Shown here: piece by piece, positions 1 through 11,519 of the stretch
How the letters are laid out: the number at the start of each line of letters is the position of its first letter
How positions within the stretch are numbered: position 1 is the stretch's first letter
Origin: Prunus persica
Lineage: Eukaryota; Streptophyta; Magnoliopsida; Rosales; Rosaceae
Assembly (NCBI RefSeq): GCF_000346465.2
Contig: NC_034010.1
Coordinates: forward strand, 24,834,570-24,898,569
Length of the DNA: 64,000 bases
Direction of reading: 5' to 3'
Made by a program: the position numbers and the translations under genes
The notes under the pieces: model-generated
Seen by the model: the letters and a program-made list of their open reading frames with translations, nothing else
Told to the model about the DNA's origin: nothing
Databases searched by the model: none

Positions 1-921
1 ATATAGCCAAGTACCCACTGAAAGGTTCTGTGTTCCAGTCCTAACATCCATATAGTGTATATGAGTTTAGTATGTTATCACCCTTAAAACAAATACAATG
101 AATATATAAAGGAAGTGGATGATTTCAAGTCTTGACTTTCTCATGTTTACTAATGCACAAGGAATGAAAAAACATGTCCCGCCTTAAAATCCGTAATCAC
201 ATATTTTCGAAGAAAAAAAATCATATCAACTAAAGAGGGATAGTTGATCTAATTCTCATTCATGTGTCTCCCTTACTGCTTCCAAAAATAACCTTATAAC
301 TTTACAATTGTTATTCATGTGCTAATTTCATATGGTTATTAAAGAACTTATCCATATCAATTTCTTATTTGCCCAATTCTTTTTAAGTAAATATGTCAAA
401 GTTCGATCTCCCCACTCTACATTAGAGTAAATATTAATTCATAAGTCAGGATTTTCAGTCTTGTCTTTATCTGTTCCTTAATTCCTCAAACACTTCTGAT
501 TACATGACTACTTTTTCCCAATTCCTTCACATTAATTTGTGAAGACATGTTTTCACATCAAAGTGCATGATTAGTCTCTATAATGTCGTATTCCCTCTCT
601 CTCTCATTTGAAGATTGGGGCTTTGGAGGGAGACAAGCAGCTGTATCACAATGAAAAACAAAGCTCTTATTTCGCCGGGTGAAGTGTTTTTGATGGCAAG
701 GCATTTTGGTCCCATTTGCCTAATTGGCTCTTTATAACAAGAAAAATGTAGAGGTCTCCTTCATTCACGCCTATAATTTTTCTTCTTGCCCATTTTTCCA
801 ATGGAATCTCTGAAAGCTAATCCTTGTGATCACACATAAATAGCAAAGAGAGTTGTGAGAAAGAATACGTGCACCCTATCATCTTTGATTCCCACTTAAA
901 GGGAACTATACAAATAATATT
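1..921. other. intergenic, no gene seen
   Basis: AT-rich sequence with stops in all frames and no recognisable protein similarity. It ends at the left flank of a Mutator-type MITE. No RNA gene or repeat array was seen. Confidence 0.6.
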
Positions 922-1598
922 GTGTAATTTTCACCTTTACAACGGTAAAGTTTACTGACTTTTAAATTTCGATACGTTAATTTTTTTTCATCTCAATCGT
1001 ATACATAAATTAAGTTAATATTTTTACAACTTTCATACATGTCGTCAGTATTTCTGTTAACTGCTAACGTGGCAACAAATGTACCACGTAGATTCACTCA
1101 TATGATGTCATGTGGTCCACATATATTTTTAATAAATAAATAAACATTATTTAGTTAATTAATTAAATAAATAAAACTTAAAATTAAAAATTCATCTCTC
1201 TCTCTCTCTCTCCCTCCCCCAAGCCACCATACAACCACCCTCATCCCCACCGAGATCCACCCTCAGCCCCACCTAAGACCCATCCAAATCATCTCTCTCT
1301 CTTTGCAAATTCAAAAATTGAAAATAAAATAAAAAAATCAAACGCTTTGCATTTGGGGGGTGGGGTTGCAGGTGGTTTATGGGTTATGTGGGTTCAGGGG
1401 TGGGGTATCATATGAGTGAGTCTACGTGGCACATTTGTTGTCATGTCAGCAATTAACAGACTTGGTAATAGAAAGACTGACGGTATGTATGAAAGTGGTA
1501 AGAAAATCAACTTTGTGTATGCGACTGAGATGAAAAAAATTTGATGTATCGAACTCTAAAAGTCAGTAAACTTTACTGTAGTAAAGTGAAAATTATCC
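922..1598. mobile_element. Mutator-like MITE with long terminal inverted repeats
   Basis: A 677-bp non-coding element. The left end (GTGTAATTTTCACC) matches the reverse complement of the right end (GGATAATTTTCACT), and similarity continues for roughly 170 bp into each arm, through blocks such as AAAGTTTACTGACTTTTA and CCACGTAGA. The flanks are a perfect 9-bp direct repeat, AATAATATT, at 913-921 and 1599-1607. A 9-bp duplication with long TIRs is typical of the Mutator superfamily. The centre holds a CT microsatellite (about 1194-1212) and no transposase, so the element is non-autonomous. Confidence 0.88.
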
Positions 1599-2784
1599 AA
1601 TAATATTCTTGTGTTTCTATGACTCAAAAACAAAACAAAACAAAACAAAACAAGTGTTTCAATCCAAATAATTCTAACGATAAAGTTCAGATGAGAAATT
1701 CTAACATATTGCGTGTGTTTGTGTTTTGTTTTCATCGTCTAACTAACATGTGAGAGATGCAAGTAAAATCTAAAATGAGAGATGCATAGACCAATTACGG
1801 GGAAGTTTCTCCATTACGTGAAGATGGGAAGCAAAATATATTTTCAATACAAATACTTAAAGAACACCAATTGAAATTAAAATCTTTGACAAACTGTCGG
1901 AATATTTAGGTTTTGCTCTTATCAGTTGTCATAATTAGAATATTTATGTTAGTGCTACTCTTATTGATCTCACTTAAAAACTATGAGTTGTTGAAGCTGC
2001 CCCAGCTACCAAAATTAAGGAAATTTAACAAAGACAGATTAATTCTAGAGATATTTAGTGATATACCCATTTCTAGCACTAATATTATAAATAAACCCTA
2101 CACAATTGAATTCCTATAAACAAACCCAAAAAAGACCCAAAAAATGATAGCTGGCCTTATTAAATTTAATATTGATTATTAAATTACTTTGATGCCTTAT
2201 TGAGTGCTTTGGGTATTTTTATGAGATTTTGGGGTTGGACTTGTTTTAAGAAATTGATGGCAGTTTTGTAATTTATAAGAAGTTAAAAGCTTTTTTGTTA
2301 TGTTGTAAATGGGCTTTGGGTGTGTTTCTAAAGTCCATTTTATATAGGATATTTTTATAATTTGGGCCCCCATATTGGGTATAATAGTGAATCTCCCTTA
2401 ATTCTAATACATTATTTATTTCCCCTAATTTTTAGGCGAATATCACAAAGCCCATGACAAAGTGTTTTCTCACTTGCTTGAGTCGGGCTGCAGATTGGCA
2501 ATGCCTGCACTTGATTGATCATCAGTTAACTGCAAGAGCTTCGAGACGAAAAAAACTTACTTATAACAGAGATAACACTGTTTTGCTATCTTTGGCCAAT
2601 AATACAATGACACATAAAAAAATTATCCTACATGTCACTGCATTATTGGTCGGAAATAACAAAAAGTGTTATACTCTTTACATGAGAGTTTCTCTCATTC
2701 AAAACATAGAACTCAGAGGTGGGGTCCACAGCAGACCCTTGGCCACACTGTGGAGTGGTGGGTCCACGTGATCAAGCTCAGTTA

Positions 2785-2827
<43 letters not shown>

Positions 2828-4468
2828 ATGATCTTCTTGATGCTTGATCGTTTCGTTGCTTACAAAAGTTTTCACCACAGATCGTCATATGCATCTAGAC
2901 AGACTGCTGCATGCATACACACAGCAAATAGTTTCTTTTTTCTCTCCAACACCCCCATATGGCCGTTTGGTACCTTTCTTAATTTTATATGTTTCTATAA
3001 TGCCACGTCATACACACATTCTTAATGATAATTACTTAATGTTTTAGGAGAAAAAAGCCAAACTAAATGAAGCTAACAGCCAAGTCCAATTGGATTAAGG
3101 ACAATGGTATCAAACAAATCAATTTGCTTGTTCTATCTATAAACAGGCATTATAGCTAAAAACAGTACGCAACAAATGCAAGCATCAAATTCTCATTTAC
3201 AAAGTTCGAACATATCATTCTCGTGAACGAAATCACGTTTAATGACATTAGATGAAATGCCGATTTCTTTTTAAGGGTAATTTACATTCCACTAACACTA
3301 ATAAGGGATGGGATTATTTGATTTTTCAATGGCATTGGCATGGCAAATCGAGCCTGGGAGATACAGCTTGCATACGGGTGCAGGTTATTATGGGCTCAAG
3401 AAACTACACAGAAATGCATGTCGTTTTTCTATCCTGTGTGCTGCGCAGCGTGAAGGCCTTTGGCCGTATCGTATTCGTCGACTGTCTTTCTAGGACTGCA
3501 CGTCATGTACGTCCGTTTTCGTTAAAAATACGTGGGACCCATCATGTAACGTACGGCGTTTAGCTGTCTTTCTGATAACTGTTGTTCCAATTTCTAGAGT
3601 GTTCCTACGCGTCCACTAGATAGGTGAGGCCACGCGCTAGTAACTAGTAAATGTTTTACCATATATATTTATAATAAAAAAGGACATTCAGAAAGTGAAT
3701 ATTATTCCAATAAAAGATATTCTACCCCCTTGTCTCTTGGTTCATGCCTGAGTCAATGTATTGTCAACCATATTAGCAAGGTAAAATTAATGTGCAATGT
3801 TGATTTTGTGGCATACAGTTTAAGATTTAGTTTTTACCAAAATCATGGAAGAGCCAATTAGTCAAAATACAACTTTGGTAAACACAATTTTACCATATCA
3901 AATGACTATCCAAGGCGATTTGAGCTGTATAATTGAAGAAATACTTAGCTGTAGTACCGTTACACACTTTCTTTTATCATGTCTTTCTTTCTTCACGTTA
4001 TTTGTCACAAAAAAAGAGTGATAAACCCAACAGATACACATAAGGACACTCCTAGTTATTAACGCCAACACTCGGGCCAATCAAATAGTACAAAAATTTA
4101 CCATATATTCTCTTATCGAGTACAAAATCTTAAGATAAAATGGAATACTCTTAACATTATTATACAAATATAAAAATTCAAAATATTTATATTTACAACT
4201 CGTTTCACACTCACCCTCGCTAAAAATAGTGATTCACTTGCTCTAAACACAAGAGTAATACATGAAATACCCACCCACACAATCCACCAAAGAGAGATGA
4301 GTTTTTATGGCTCATGAGTGTGTGCTCAGTCAGGCCTCAGCAAAGTCTATCTGTCTTTGCCTCTCTGTTTTTCTCCAAATATTTTATTATTGCCACCCCA
4401 CCCCTACAATCCTTCCACTCCTTCCCCCTTATATACCCTCCGTCTCCTCTCTCCCCCAAAAAGCCCCT

Positions 4469-4475
<7 letters not shown>
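1599..4475. other. intergenic, promoter side of the RRM gene
   Basis: Short open frames only, with no recognisable product. A perfect (AG)n tract of about 40 bp lies at 2787-2826. The last few hundred bases are pyrimidine-rich and presumably contain the promoter and start of the 5' UTR of the RRM gene at 4667. Nothing else is supported. Confidence 0.5.
2787..2826. repeat. (AG)n microsatellite
   Basis: About 20 uninterrupted AG units in intergenic DNA. Confidence 0.97.

Positions 4476-4514
<39 letters not shown>
4476..4514 (+). repeat. (CT)n tract in the predicted 5' UTR of the RRM gene
   Basis: About 19 CT units some 150 bp upstream of the start codon at 4667. Pyrimidine tracts are common in plant 5' leaders; an effect on expression here is inference. 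Confidence 0.9.
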
Positions 4515-4517
<3 letters not shown>

Positions 4518-4666
4518 CTCAAGTTTTTTTTCTTCTTCTTCATTAACACAAACACATTAAGCACACAAGATTAAGCTTGTTGGGCTTAATTAGGGTTTTG
4601 TTAATACCAGAAGAAGGAAGATTTGGTTGATATTATTGGGTGGTTTTTCTGGGGCAAACAATTGAA

Positions 4667-5219
4667 ATGACAATGAGCAACAACGTAATTAATGGGCAGT
4701 TTGGAGACACCACGCTGACCAAAGTGTTCGTTGGAGGGCTGGCTTGGGAGACTCCCAAGGAGGCCTTGAGAGAGCACTTCGACAAGTACGGTGAGATCTT
4801 GGAGGCCGTCATCATCTCTGATAAGCTCACCGGCAGATCCAAGGGCTACGGTTTCGTAAGTCTTTCCTTATTGTTTTTGCAACTTTTCCATTTTGCTGCT
4901 GGTGGTGATGTTTTGAGTCCTGGTTTTTATTTGGCGTTTGTTAATGTACATTGTAGGTCACATTCAAGGAGGCTGAGGCTGCTAAGAAGGCTTGCGAGGA
5001 CGCGACGCCCGTCATCAACGGCCGCCGCGCCAACTGCAATCTGGCTTCCCTCGGGGCTCGCCGCCCCAGGTCGGCTTCAACCACCACCCCTCCTCCTCCT
5101 CCTCCTCCTCAACGAGGTATATAAACTAGCCAATCATTGTCGTGCTACATACATTGCACTTTGTACATTGTAAATTGCGACAAATTGAGGATTAAATGTC
5201 TAACGTTGCATCCAAATGA

Positions 5220-5254
<35 letters not shown>

Positions 5255-6030
5255 GGATCGAACGGTGGCGGAGCAAGATCCATGTCACCTGCACCTGCAA
5301 ATCACGTGCAGTGGTACTACCCAGCACCAGCAGGTACTCCAGCTACCCCATTCCATCACCAGCATCACCAGCCTGTTCCATTCTACGGGTACGTCTATTT
5401 TAATCACATTTTATTTCTGCTAGGTCTATATATATTTAATATAATAATGTAAATATTTTTTCTTGTTTTCAGGTACTCCCCAACCTACATTGCTGCTGAT
5501 ATCAGTTACAATCATGTAAGTAACTTAGTTTTCGTGTTGAATTTTAACGCTGTGAACCGTTGTTGCATTGTGAGATTTTTCTGATTTGATATTTATTCTT
5601 TGTGATACACAGAAGCTAGGCTACACAGGTGGGGCCTACATGAATGGGCATTACTCTCCTCAAGTGTACCCAGGCCAGCCTATGGTGGGGCCAAACACAT
5701 TGATGCCAATGTACCCTCTTTACCACTACCACCATCAATCACATACAATGGGCTTACCTGCTCACATCTTTCCACCAACCACATCTGGACACGTGGCAGC
5801 AGTCCCAACCATCATGTCCAAACCAGCGTCAATTGCTCCCAACACAGGTAGACATATACGCGACACTAATTTTTTATGGTCTACTTGCTCACATGCTAAC
5901 ATATGCTCTACCTAGTCAATGTCCCAAAATGGGAACATATAAAAAAAAAAAAAAAAAAAGGCAAAACAAAATCATTCTGTCACGTGAGGTTGTGATTTTG
6001 CCAACTCTCATTTTTGCAGAACCCACGTGA
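4667..6030 (+). CDS. RRM-domain RNA-binding protein, ARP1-like
   Basis: Predicted 256-residue protein from six exons: 4667-4855, 4957-5116, 5256-5388, 5473-5515, 5613-5847 and 6020-6030, all joined in frame with GT-AG introns. One RRM spans about residues 19-95, with RNP2 KVFVGGL (19-25) and RNP1 KGYGFVTF (59-66); RNP1 is split by intron 1. The rest is a low-complexity tail rich in Pro, His, Tyr and Gln, including a polyproline run encoded by CCT repeats. This layout matches the plant ABA-regulated RNA-binding protein ARP1 / RBM24-like family. The start is the first ATG that gives the family N-terminus; a second ATG lies two codons later. Intron 2 ends in a (TA)15 microsatellite just before its acceptor. 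The last exon adds only three codons and the stop. RNA targets cannot be read from the sequence. Confidence 0.88.
5222..5251. repeat. (TA)n microsatellite at an intron 3' end
   Basis: Fifteen TA units in intron 2 of the RRM gene, ending 4 bases before the acceptor AG at 5254-5255, where a polypyrimidine tract would normally lie. Confidence 0.95.
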
Positions 6031-6706
6031 CTTGAACATTGTAATTGAACATTTGTTCAGAAAATTAAATAAAAAAAATGTAATTGTTTAAATACTCTTT
6101 CACATTATGTTCAAAATTATGCAAATATATATTAGGTGAGTTGGTTAAAAAAGTAAGTTCGTATCGTTGTATTTAAGTTTGAGTCTCTCTCTACTTATTA
6201 GATTAATTTAGAATACTTTAAATTATCGCTTGTATAAAAAAATTATATTCGAAATCATTGAATCAAAATGGCAAAGACAAGTAAGGCATATGTAATTTGC
6301 CTATGAGGTTTCTTTCCCTCTTTGTGTTGTTTTTTCTGAATTAATCCGAGTATATATTGTAAGATTCCTTGTAAAGTTGTAGGAGTTTGAAGGCAAATGA
6401 ATTTGGTTTGATTTATTTATATAAATGTAAAACTGATACTAGAAAAAACAGTGTGCTTGGCTGTGGAATAGCAGGGACAGTTGGCACAGAGGAAGAGAGC
6501 TTTAAAAAAGTTGGCTAAAAAGAGGCTGCACTTATTTAATTCGTTGGCAATAACAAAGGGGAAACGTGGTGGCTGCACAGAGCAACATTATTATCTGATC
6601 TCTTGTGCCTCTTCTCTCCTATATTTTTTTTTTCTTTTCTTCTTTTAATTTACTTATTTAATTTAATTCATATTCTTAGGTGTTTGATAAGATTCTCTCA
6701 TTCTCT

Positions 6707-6758
<52 letters not shown>

Positions 6759-8409
6759 ACATCCATCTCAGCTTGAGCTGTGAACCATTATTCAAGAAAA
6801 GGAAGAAAGAAAAAAACAATGTAACAGAAGAAGTCATTGTATCATGCTGCATGTTCTGAATTGCCCACTTCTCGTGGGTTGCTTTTCATGGCTTCTTTCT
6901 ACTTTTCTCTGCCCAAAGCCTGCCTCTCTCTTTCACACATATATTTTTGTTTTGGGCTGGATTGTTTTTTGGGGAGGAACTCAACCCACTTCGTCAAACC
7001 GAAACTGATTAAGAGTATTTATCTATGAACCCGAGATTTTACATTCGACCGCTTTCCTTTCTCTCTATCCCTTAAACCAAAATTCTTGCCCTTGATGACA
7101 TTTATCGGTAAGTAGAAATGAGAAATAAAAGTCATCGTCAACATATTGAATATAATGACAGAGCAGCAATTTCCATCATTAAAAGAACCGCAAGTAGCTT
7201 ATGAAATGTCTCCAATTTCATCAAACAACTTGCCCATGTGATTCAACCAAACATATATACCTTCTTGTCTCAAGGAAATTGATTGCCTTCACACGTACGC
7301 AAACATGGGCTGTTGGGCTTCCAGCTCTTCCATTTCTTTCATCAACAATCACAAGGCATGTACACAACCATAGAATCTTCAACTGATGTTTTGTTCTTGT
7401 GTTCCAAATTACGTGGTTTCAAAGTTCATGGTCAAATGGTCTAGGATTCAATAGGGTATTAAACAGTGGTTCTAAAATTACGTAACTTTGGACACACACA
7501 CCATTAGGAATTCCATGTGCAACACATCTGTCAATGAACTAGTTTTGTATCGATAACATGTCGCTACATTTATTATTAAGAAAAATTTAGTTATACTCAA
7601 TGAAAGGTAAAATATTAAGGATATAATCAATGGGCTAGTTTTGTTTTAGACTTAGTCAATTGTATTTGAATTTTTCTCAGGTTAAGGTCAATGGTGATTA
7701 CCATGTGCTTTTGGGTATGTTTAATTTGAATTTGAACTGACGTTTATGATTTTTTTTTTTTTTAAAGTTTATGAAAATTATGAATTTTTCTCATCAATGG
7801 ATATGTCTTTTTTATGAATTTGTTTAATTACTTGGTTTCATTGCTGTTTGATATGAAAAGTCTTTGGGATTATTGTCATGTGTAATTCTTGAGGAACTGA
7901 AACCAAAGATGTTCTAGTTGCAGTTGGCTTGAGTATTGCATGCTCCAAATTAAATAGATTTATCTTTGTTTAGATGCATGGTACTTGATGGTGAGTTTTA
8001 TAGGTTTTTTTTTTTTTTTTCTCTTGATGGTGTAGCGATACCTTGGCGTATGAAATATGACTTATGTCATTATTTCTCGCCCTTCTTCTTGAAAGTTGGG
8101 TTTGATTTCACAACCTTGGCAGTCTTCAAGGTTTGGGCCTTTGGAGTGTTCTTCTTCATGATTTGATTTTTGACACAGGTGTTCGAATTGAATCAAACCC
8201 ACGAACATAGTTCTTGGAAATATCATTTTGTTTATTCACCTTATGTGCGGTACCACTACCATGGTGTATTTGCAAAGAGAAGGTTGTTTGCTTTGTGGTG
8301 AACATAATATTCTAGGTGAAGCACTCAAGCGTTTCTTTTCAATCTTTCTGCGTGTAGATTTAAACGATCCGTCGTAGATTTACTTTTAACCAGATTCAGA
8401 CAACAAAAG

Positions 8410-8444
<35 letters not shown>

Positions 8445-8636
8445 CCATTACAAATTAAAGCCCGCTCTATTTCTGCAAATAAAGAATGGTCATCACCTTT
8501 CACAAACAAGTGTACCCATTCCTCCCAAACACCACCAATGTTCCTTTCTATAAATTCAAACCCACTCTCCACCTAACACAATCCCATCAAAACCTTAATC
8601 ACTCTCGTACTCATTTCCATAGCACCACCAACAACA
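6031..8636. other. intergenic, two microsatellites
   Basis: 3' flank of the RRM gene followed by AT-rich DNA. It contains a (TC)n tract at 6713-6757 and an (AT)n tract at about 8412-8442. A stretch near 6138-6190 resembles the A-box and B-box spacing of a tRNA-derived SINE but is too degenerate to call. No supported gene. Confidence 0.5.
6713..6757. repeat. (TC)n microsatellite
   Basis: About 22 TC units between genes. Confidence 0.95.
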
Positions 8637-11367
8637 ATGGATGCCTCATCTTCCTCCACTTTCTTTACCTATTCCAGCGTAACCCAAGCCCCCTTCTCAG
8701 TCTCCTAACAAGAGTTTGTCATTTTTCACAACATTGACCACAAGCTCTTCTCTCGCCTCGACTTTGCCCTATGCAGTAACCCAGCTGAGTCTCCCTAGCT
8801 CATGGCCCTGTGGATGTGGCTCGAACACGCTACCAAGAAGTACAACTTTGTGCACAAATTATGTGTCACTTTACCCGACACCCTTCTAAATGGCATTGCG
8901 GACGAGTCTGTCGTGGCCTTGAACTGCATTCAACATGACGACTTCCATGTCGGCATCACTAATCGCAACCAAGGCATTCCCCTACTCAATGCCTTAACCA
9001 AAACTGGCCCCATGTTGTTGTCGGATCAGCTGCGCCAACATTGATTCAACTGCATCCTCAACTTGTGATACTTGTAAGTGCACGAATCGTTCGGTAGTAT
9101 AGGATATGTAAGTGCGAAGTCAATCCCACGAGGATTGATGATATATTGATTCAATTCGATTCCATGTACAAAACTGAAATGGAAACCAGATTTAAATATG
9201 ATTGTGGAAAGTACAAGGATTGAAAACAAGAGAGAGAAAATAACTAACTCAAGCAAATCAGTTAACAAGTTCAATTCAAATTCACGGATTGATTCTAACT
9301 AAAGTATGATTAAGCCATGGTGTCTACTCCTAACCTTATATTTATAATTCCCTAAGTTGATCATCTGTTGTCGAACCTAAATTAAGCATTAGATTTCCAT
9401 TATGCATAGAAGAATGTTTTAAACAACCAAGCATGCATTTAATTCCTGTTGTCTAATGTCCATACATACTCTTCCTATCCATAGTTCAATTCGAATTAAA
9501 GCATATGGTGTATACTCTTAATTCCAATCAAGATAGCCAACATACAAGTTTTAATTGGTAATCAATCATTCAAACAAGCATATTAACTTATAAGCATAAT
9601 GAATAAGAATAAGAACCGTAATTGAAACTTGGAAACTAATCAAACTTGAAAACTAATCAAACTTGAAAACTTAAAATAAGAAATTACATTACAATGAAAA
9701 ATAAAGTACAATTGAGAAAAACGTAAAGGAAAATTTAGAAAAATGGTTTTGTTACAACAATTAAGAACTTAAAAGTAAAACTAAGAGAATTTGAAGGAGA
9801 GAAGGGAGAGGAGCTCTAGAGACATGTTTGAGAGCTCCCCCTTTTGGGGTGTTTGTAAACCTGGGGAACCTCACTATTTATAGGCCTAAGGGAAGTAAAA
9901 ATCTGAAACAATACCCATTTCACCAACTTTACCTAACTTCCCCACCAAAAACAATTAGCTCATGCATATGTACATTACAATTCATTGCAGTCTGATTGTA
10001 GGCTTGTTTTGGGCTTGTTCTTTCATTGATAAAATTCTAGCAAAATATGGGTCTTGAAACTTTTTGTCTTATCTTTCCAACCTTATATTTACTCGAGCTC
10101 AAGAAAAAATCGGATAGACCTTCAAATGTCATTGTTGGCATAGTAACGCATATGCTGTCGAATTTCACATTAAGTTGCCAAAACTTGCATAACTTCCTCT
10201 AGAATACTCGGAATCATGAACCCTAAAATGCTATAGAAACTAGACTTCCACATCTTTCCAATGATGTATGGCTCATTATCTTGTTATTCCTGATCATGTA
10301 CAGTCCAATCCTTGAAGTTGACTGATCCGCAGACACAGTTTTGAGCTAACTTGACTCCAAAATGCATTAAATGAGTCCTAAAGCTTAATACACTGAAACA
10401 AACACAAAAGAGATTAAAAGCACAAGTTTAACTCAAAACATAACGAAATCATAAGTTAGAATGGTATAAAATGATATGTAATTATGCACTAATCACACCA
10501 CCCTCTAATTCTTCCACCAAAACTGCCTCGGCATCCTTCGGGGCGTCACCAAGTTGTTCAACGAGGTTTGCATGAGAGCCTTTGATGACTTGTTCCCTAA
10601 ACCACAACCAAACCCGGCTAAACAAATGATGTTGAATGCCGACATGTTTCGTCCTTATAATCCATCATTTCACAATATTGCGGCCATCACCTATTACATG
10701 GTCGGGGCATCGAAAATGGGACCTTTTCCAAATCGAAGAATGTATGGTGAGGATGTGAATAATAATCCACCATCTCTATGGCCTTATCAGCATATTCATT
10801 TTCTGGTCAGGACTGCGACGGGGGGGATTCTGCCCTAGACTACCTGCGTGGTGTTTTTGATCCCTATGATCTTACTGCTCAGTGTCAGATTTTGAATGAG
10901 AAGATGGGGAACGTTTTGAGCCGTTTGAATCTAAATGATGATCAACATGAGGCAGAGGATGTGTCTGCTGATGAGAGGACTATTTTCTTGACATTTTCTA
11001 AGGGTTATCCCATTTCTGAAGTTGAAGTTAGAGAGTTCTTCTCTAGGTTTATATAACACCTTTTCTTTTTCTTTTTTTTGTATGTTAATTCTTTTATATA
11101 ATTATAAATTAAAATTGTTTTTTGTTTTGTTTCGTGGACAGGAAATTTGGAGACTTTATTGATGGTGTCTTTATGCAAGAAGTGCCTGCTGAGAAGCAAC
11201 CATTGTATGCCCATCTTGTGGTTCGATCTACTTCCTCCATTCCAATTATTCTTAAAGGGAAAAACAAAGCCAAATTCTTCATCAATGGGAAGCATGTTCA
11301 GGCAAGGAAATACGTGTGTAAATCAAAATCACCAGGAGATCCGAGTTCACTTGCAACTTCAATTTAA
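8637..11367 (+). pseudogene. decayed plant RRM-like gene, copy A, split by an LTR-like insert
   Basis: Reading in one frame from ATG 8637, the sequence encodes an N-terminus like a family of plant proteins annotated as RRM/RNA-binding (MDASSSSTFFTYSS..., then ...SRLDFALCSNPAES). It is interrupted by in-frame stops at about 8706 and 8796. A 1.4-kb insert (9064-10497) then cuts it, and the same frame resumes with FFHQNCLGILRG...NEVCMRAFDDL. A frameshift between about 10750 and 10780 moves the reading to the frame of DYLRGVFDPYDLTAQCQIL. An intron at 11047-11141 keeps GT-AG and joins EFFSR to KFGDFIDGVFMQEV. Family members run without these breaks, so this copy cannot make the full protein. Copy B lies at 14885-15990. 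The family assignment is from memory and is the least certain part. Confidence 0.75.
9064..10497. mobile_element. putative solo LTR / LTR-like insertion
   Basis: A 1434-bp block without coding potential, between two parts of the RRM-like pseudogene that read in the same frame. It begins TGTGAT and ends ATCACA, the TG...CA termini with short inverted repeat expected of an LTR, and holds a TATTTATAGG box near 9874. No clear 5-bp target-site duplication is visible (flanks CAACT and CCACC), so it may be old or the ends slightly off. No internal retroelement genes are present, which fits a solo LTR or a non-autonomous element. Confidence 0.55.
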
Positions 11368-11519
11368 GTAATTGGTTTTGGCTTTAAGAGTCTTTCGTTC
11401 TGTAAAAATGAAGTTGAGTGAGTCTGAGTGTTGTACGTACCCACAATTATATATTGTATCCCAGATGATGAATAATTTTGTATCTCTCAAGCAGTATTGT
11501 CAATTTGAAGCATTAAAAG

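Noticed and set aside
4307..4574. Overlapping open frames encoding Ser/Leu or Arg/Glu runs before the RRM gene
   Set aside because: They are translations of the CT microsatellite in the 5' leader in different frames.
8060..8175. Minus-strand short frame rich in Lys (MKKNTPKAQTLKTAKVVKS...), resembling the end of a ribosomal or chromatin protein
   Set aside because: Under 40 codons, no recognised family, no splice partner found upstream. Probably a chance frame in low-complexity sequence or a very short retrocopy remnant.
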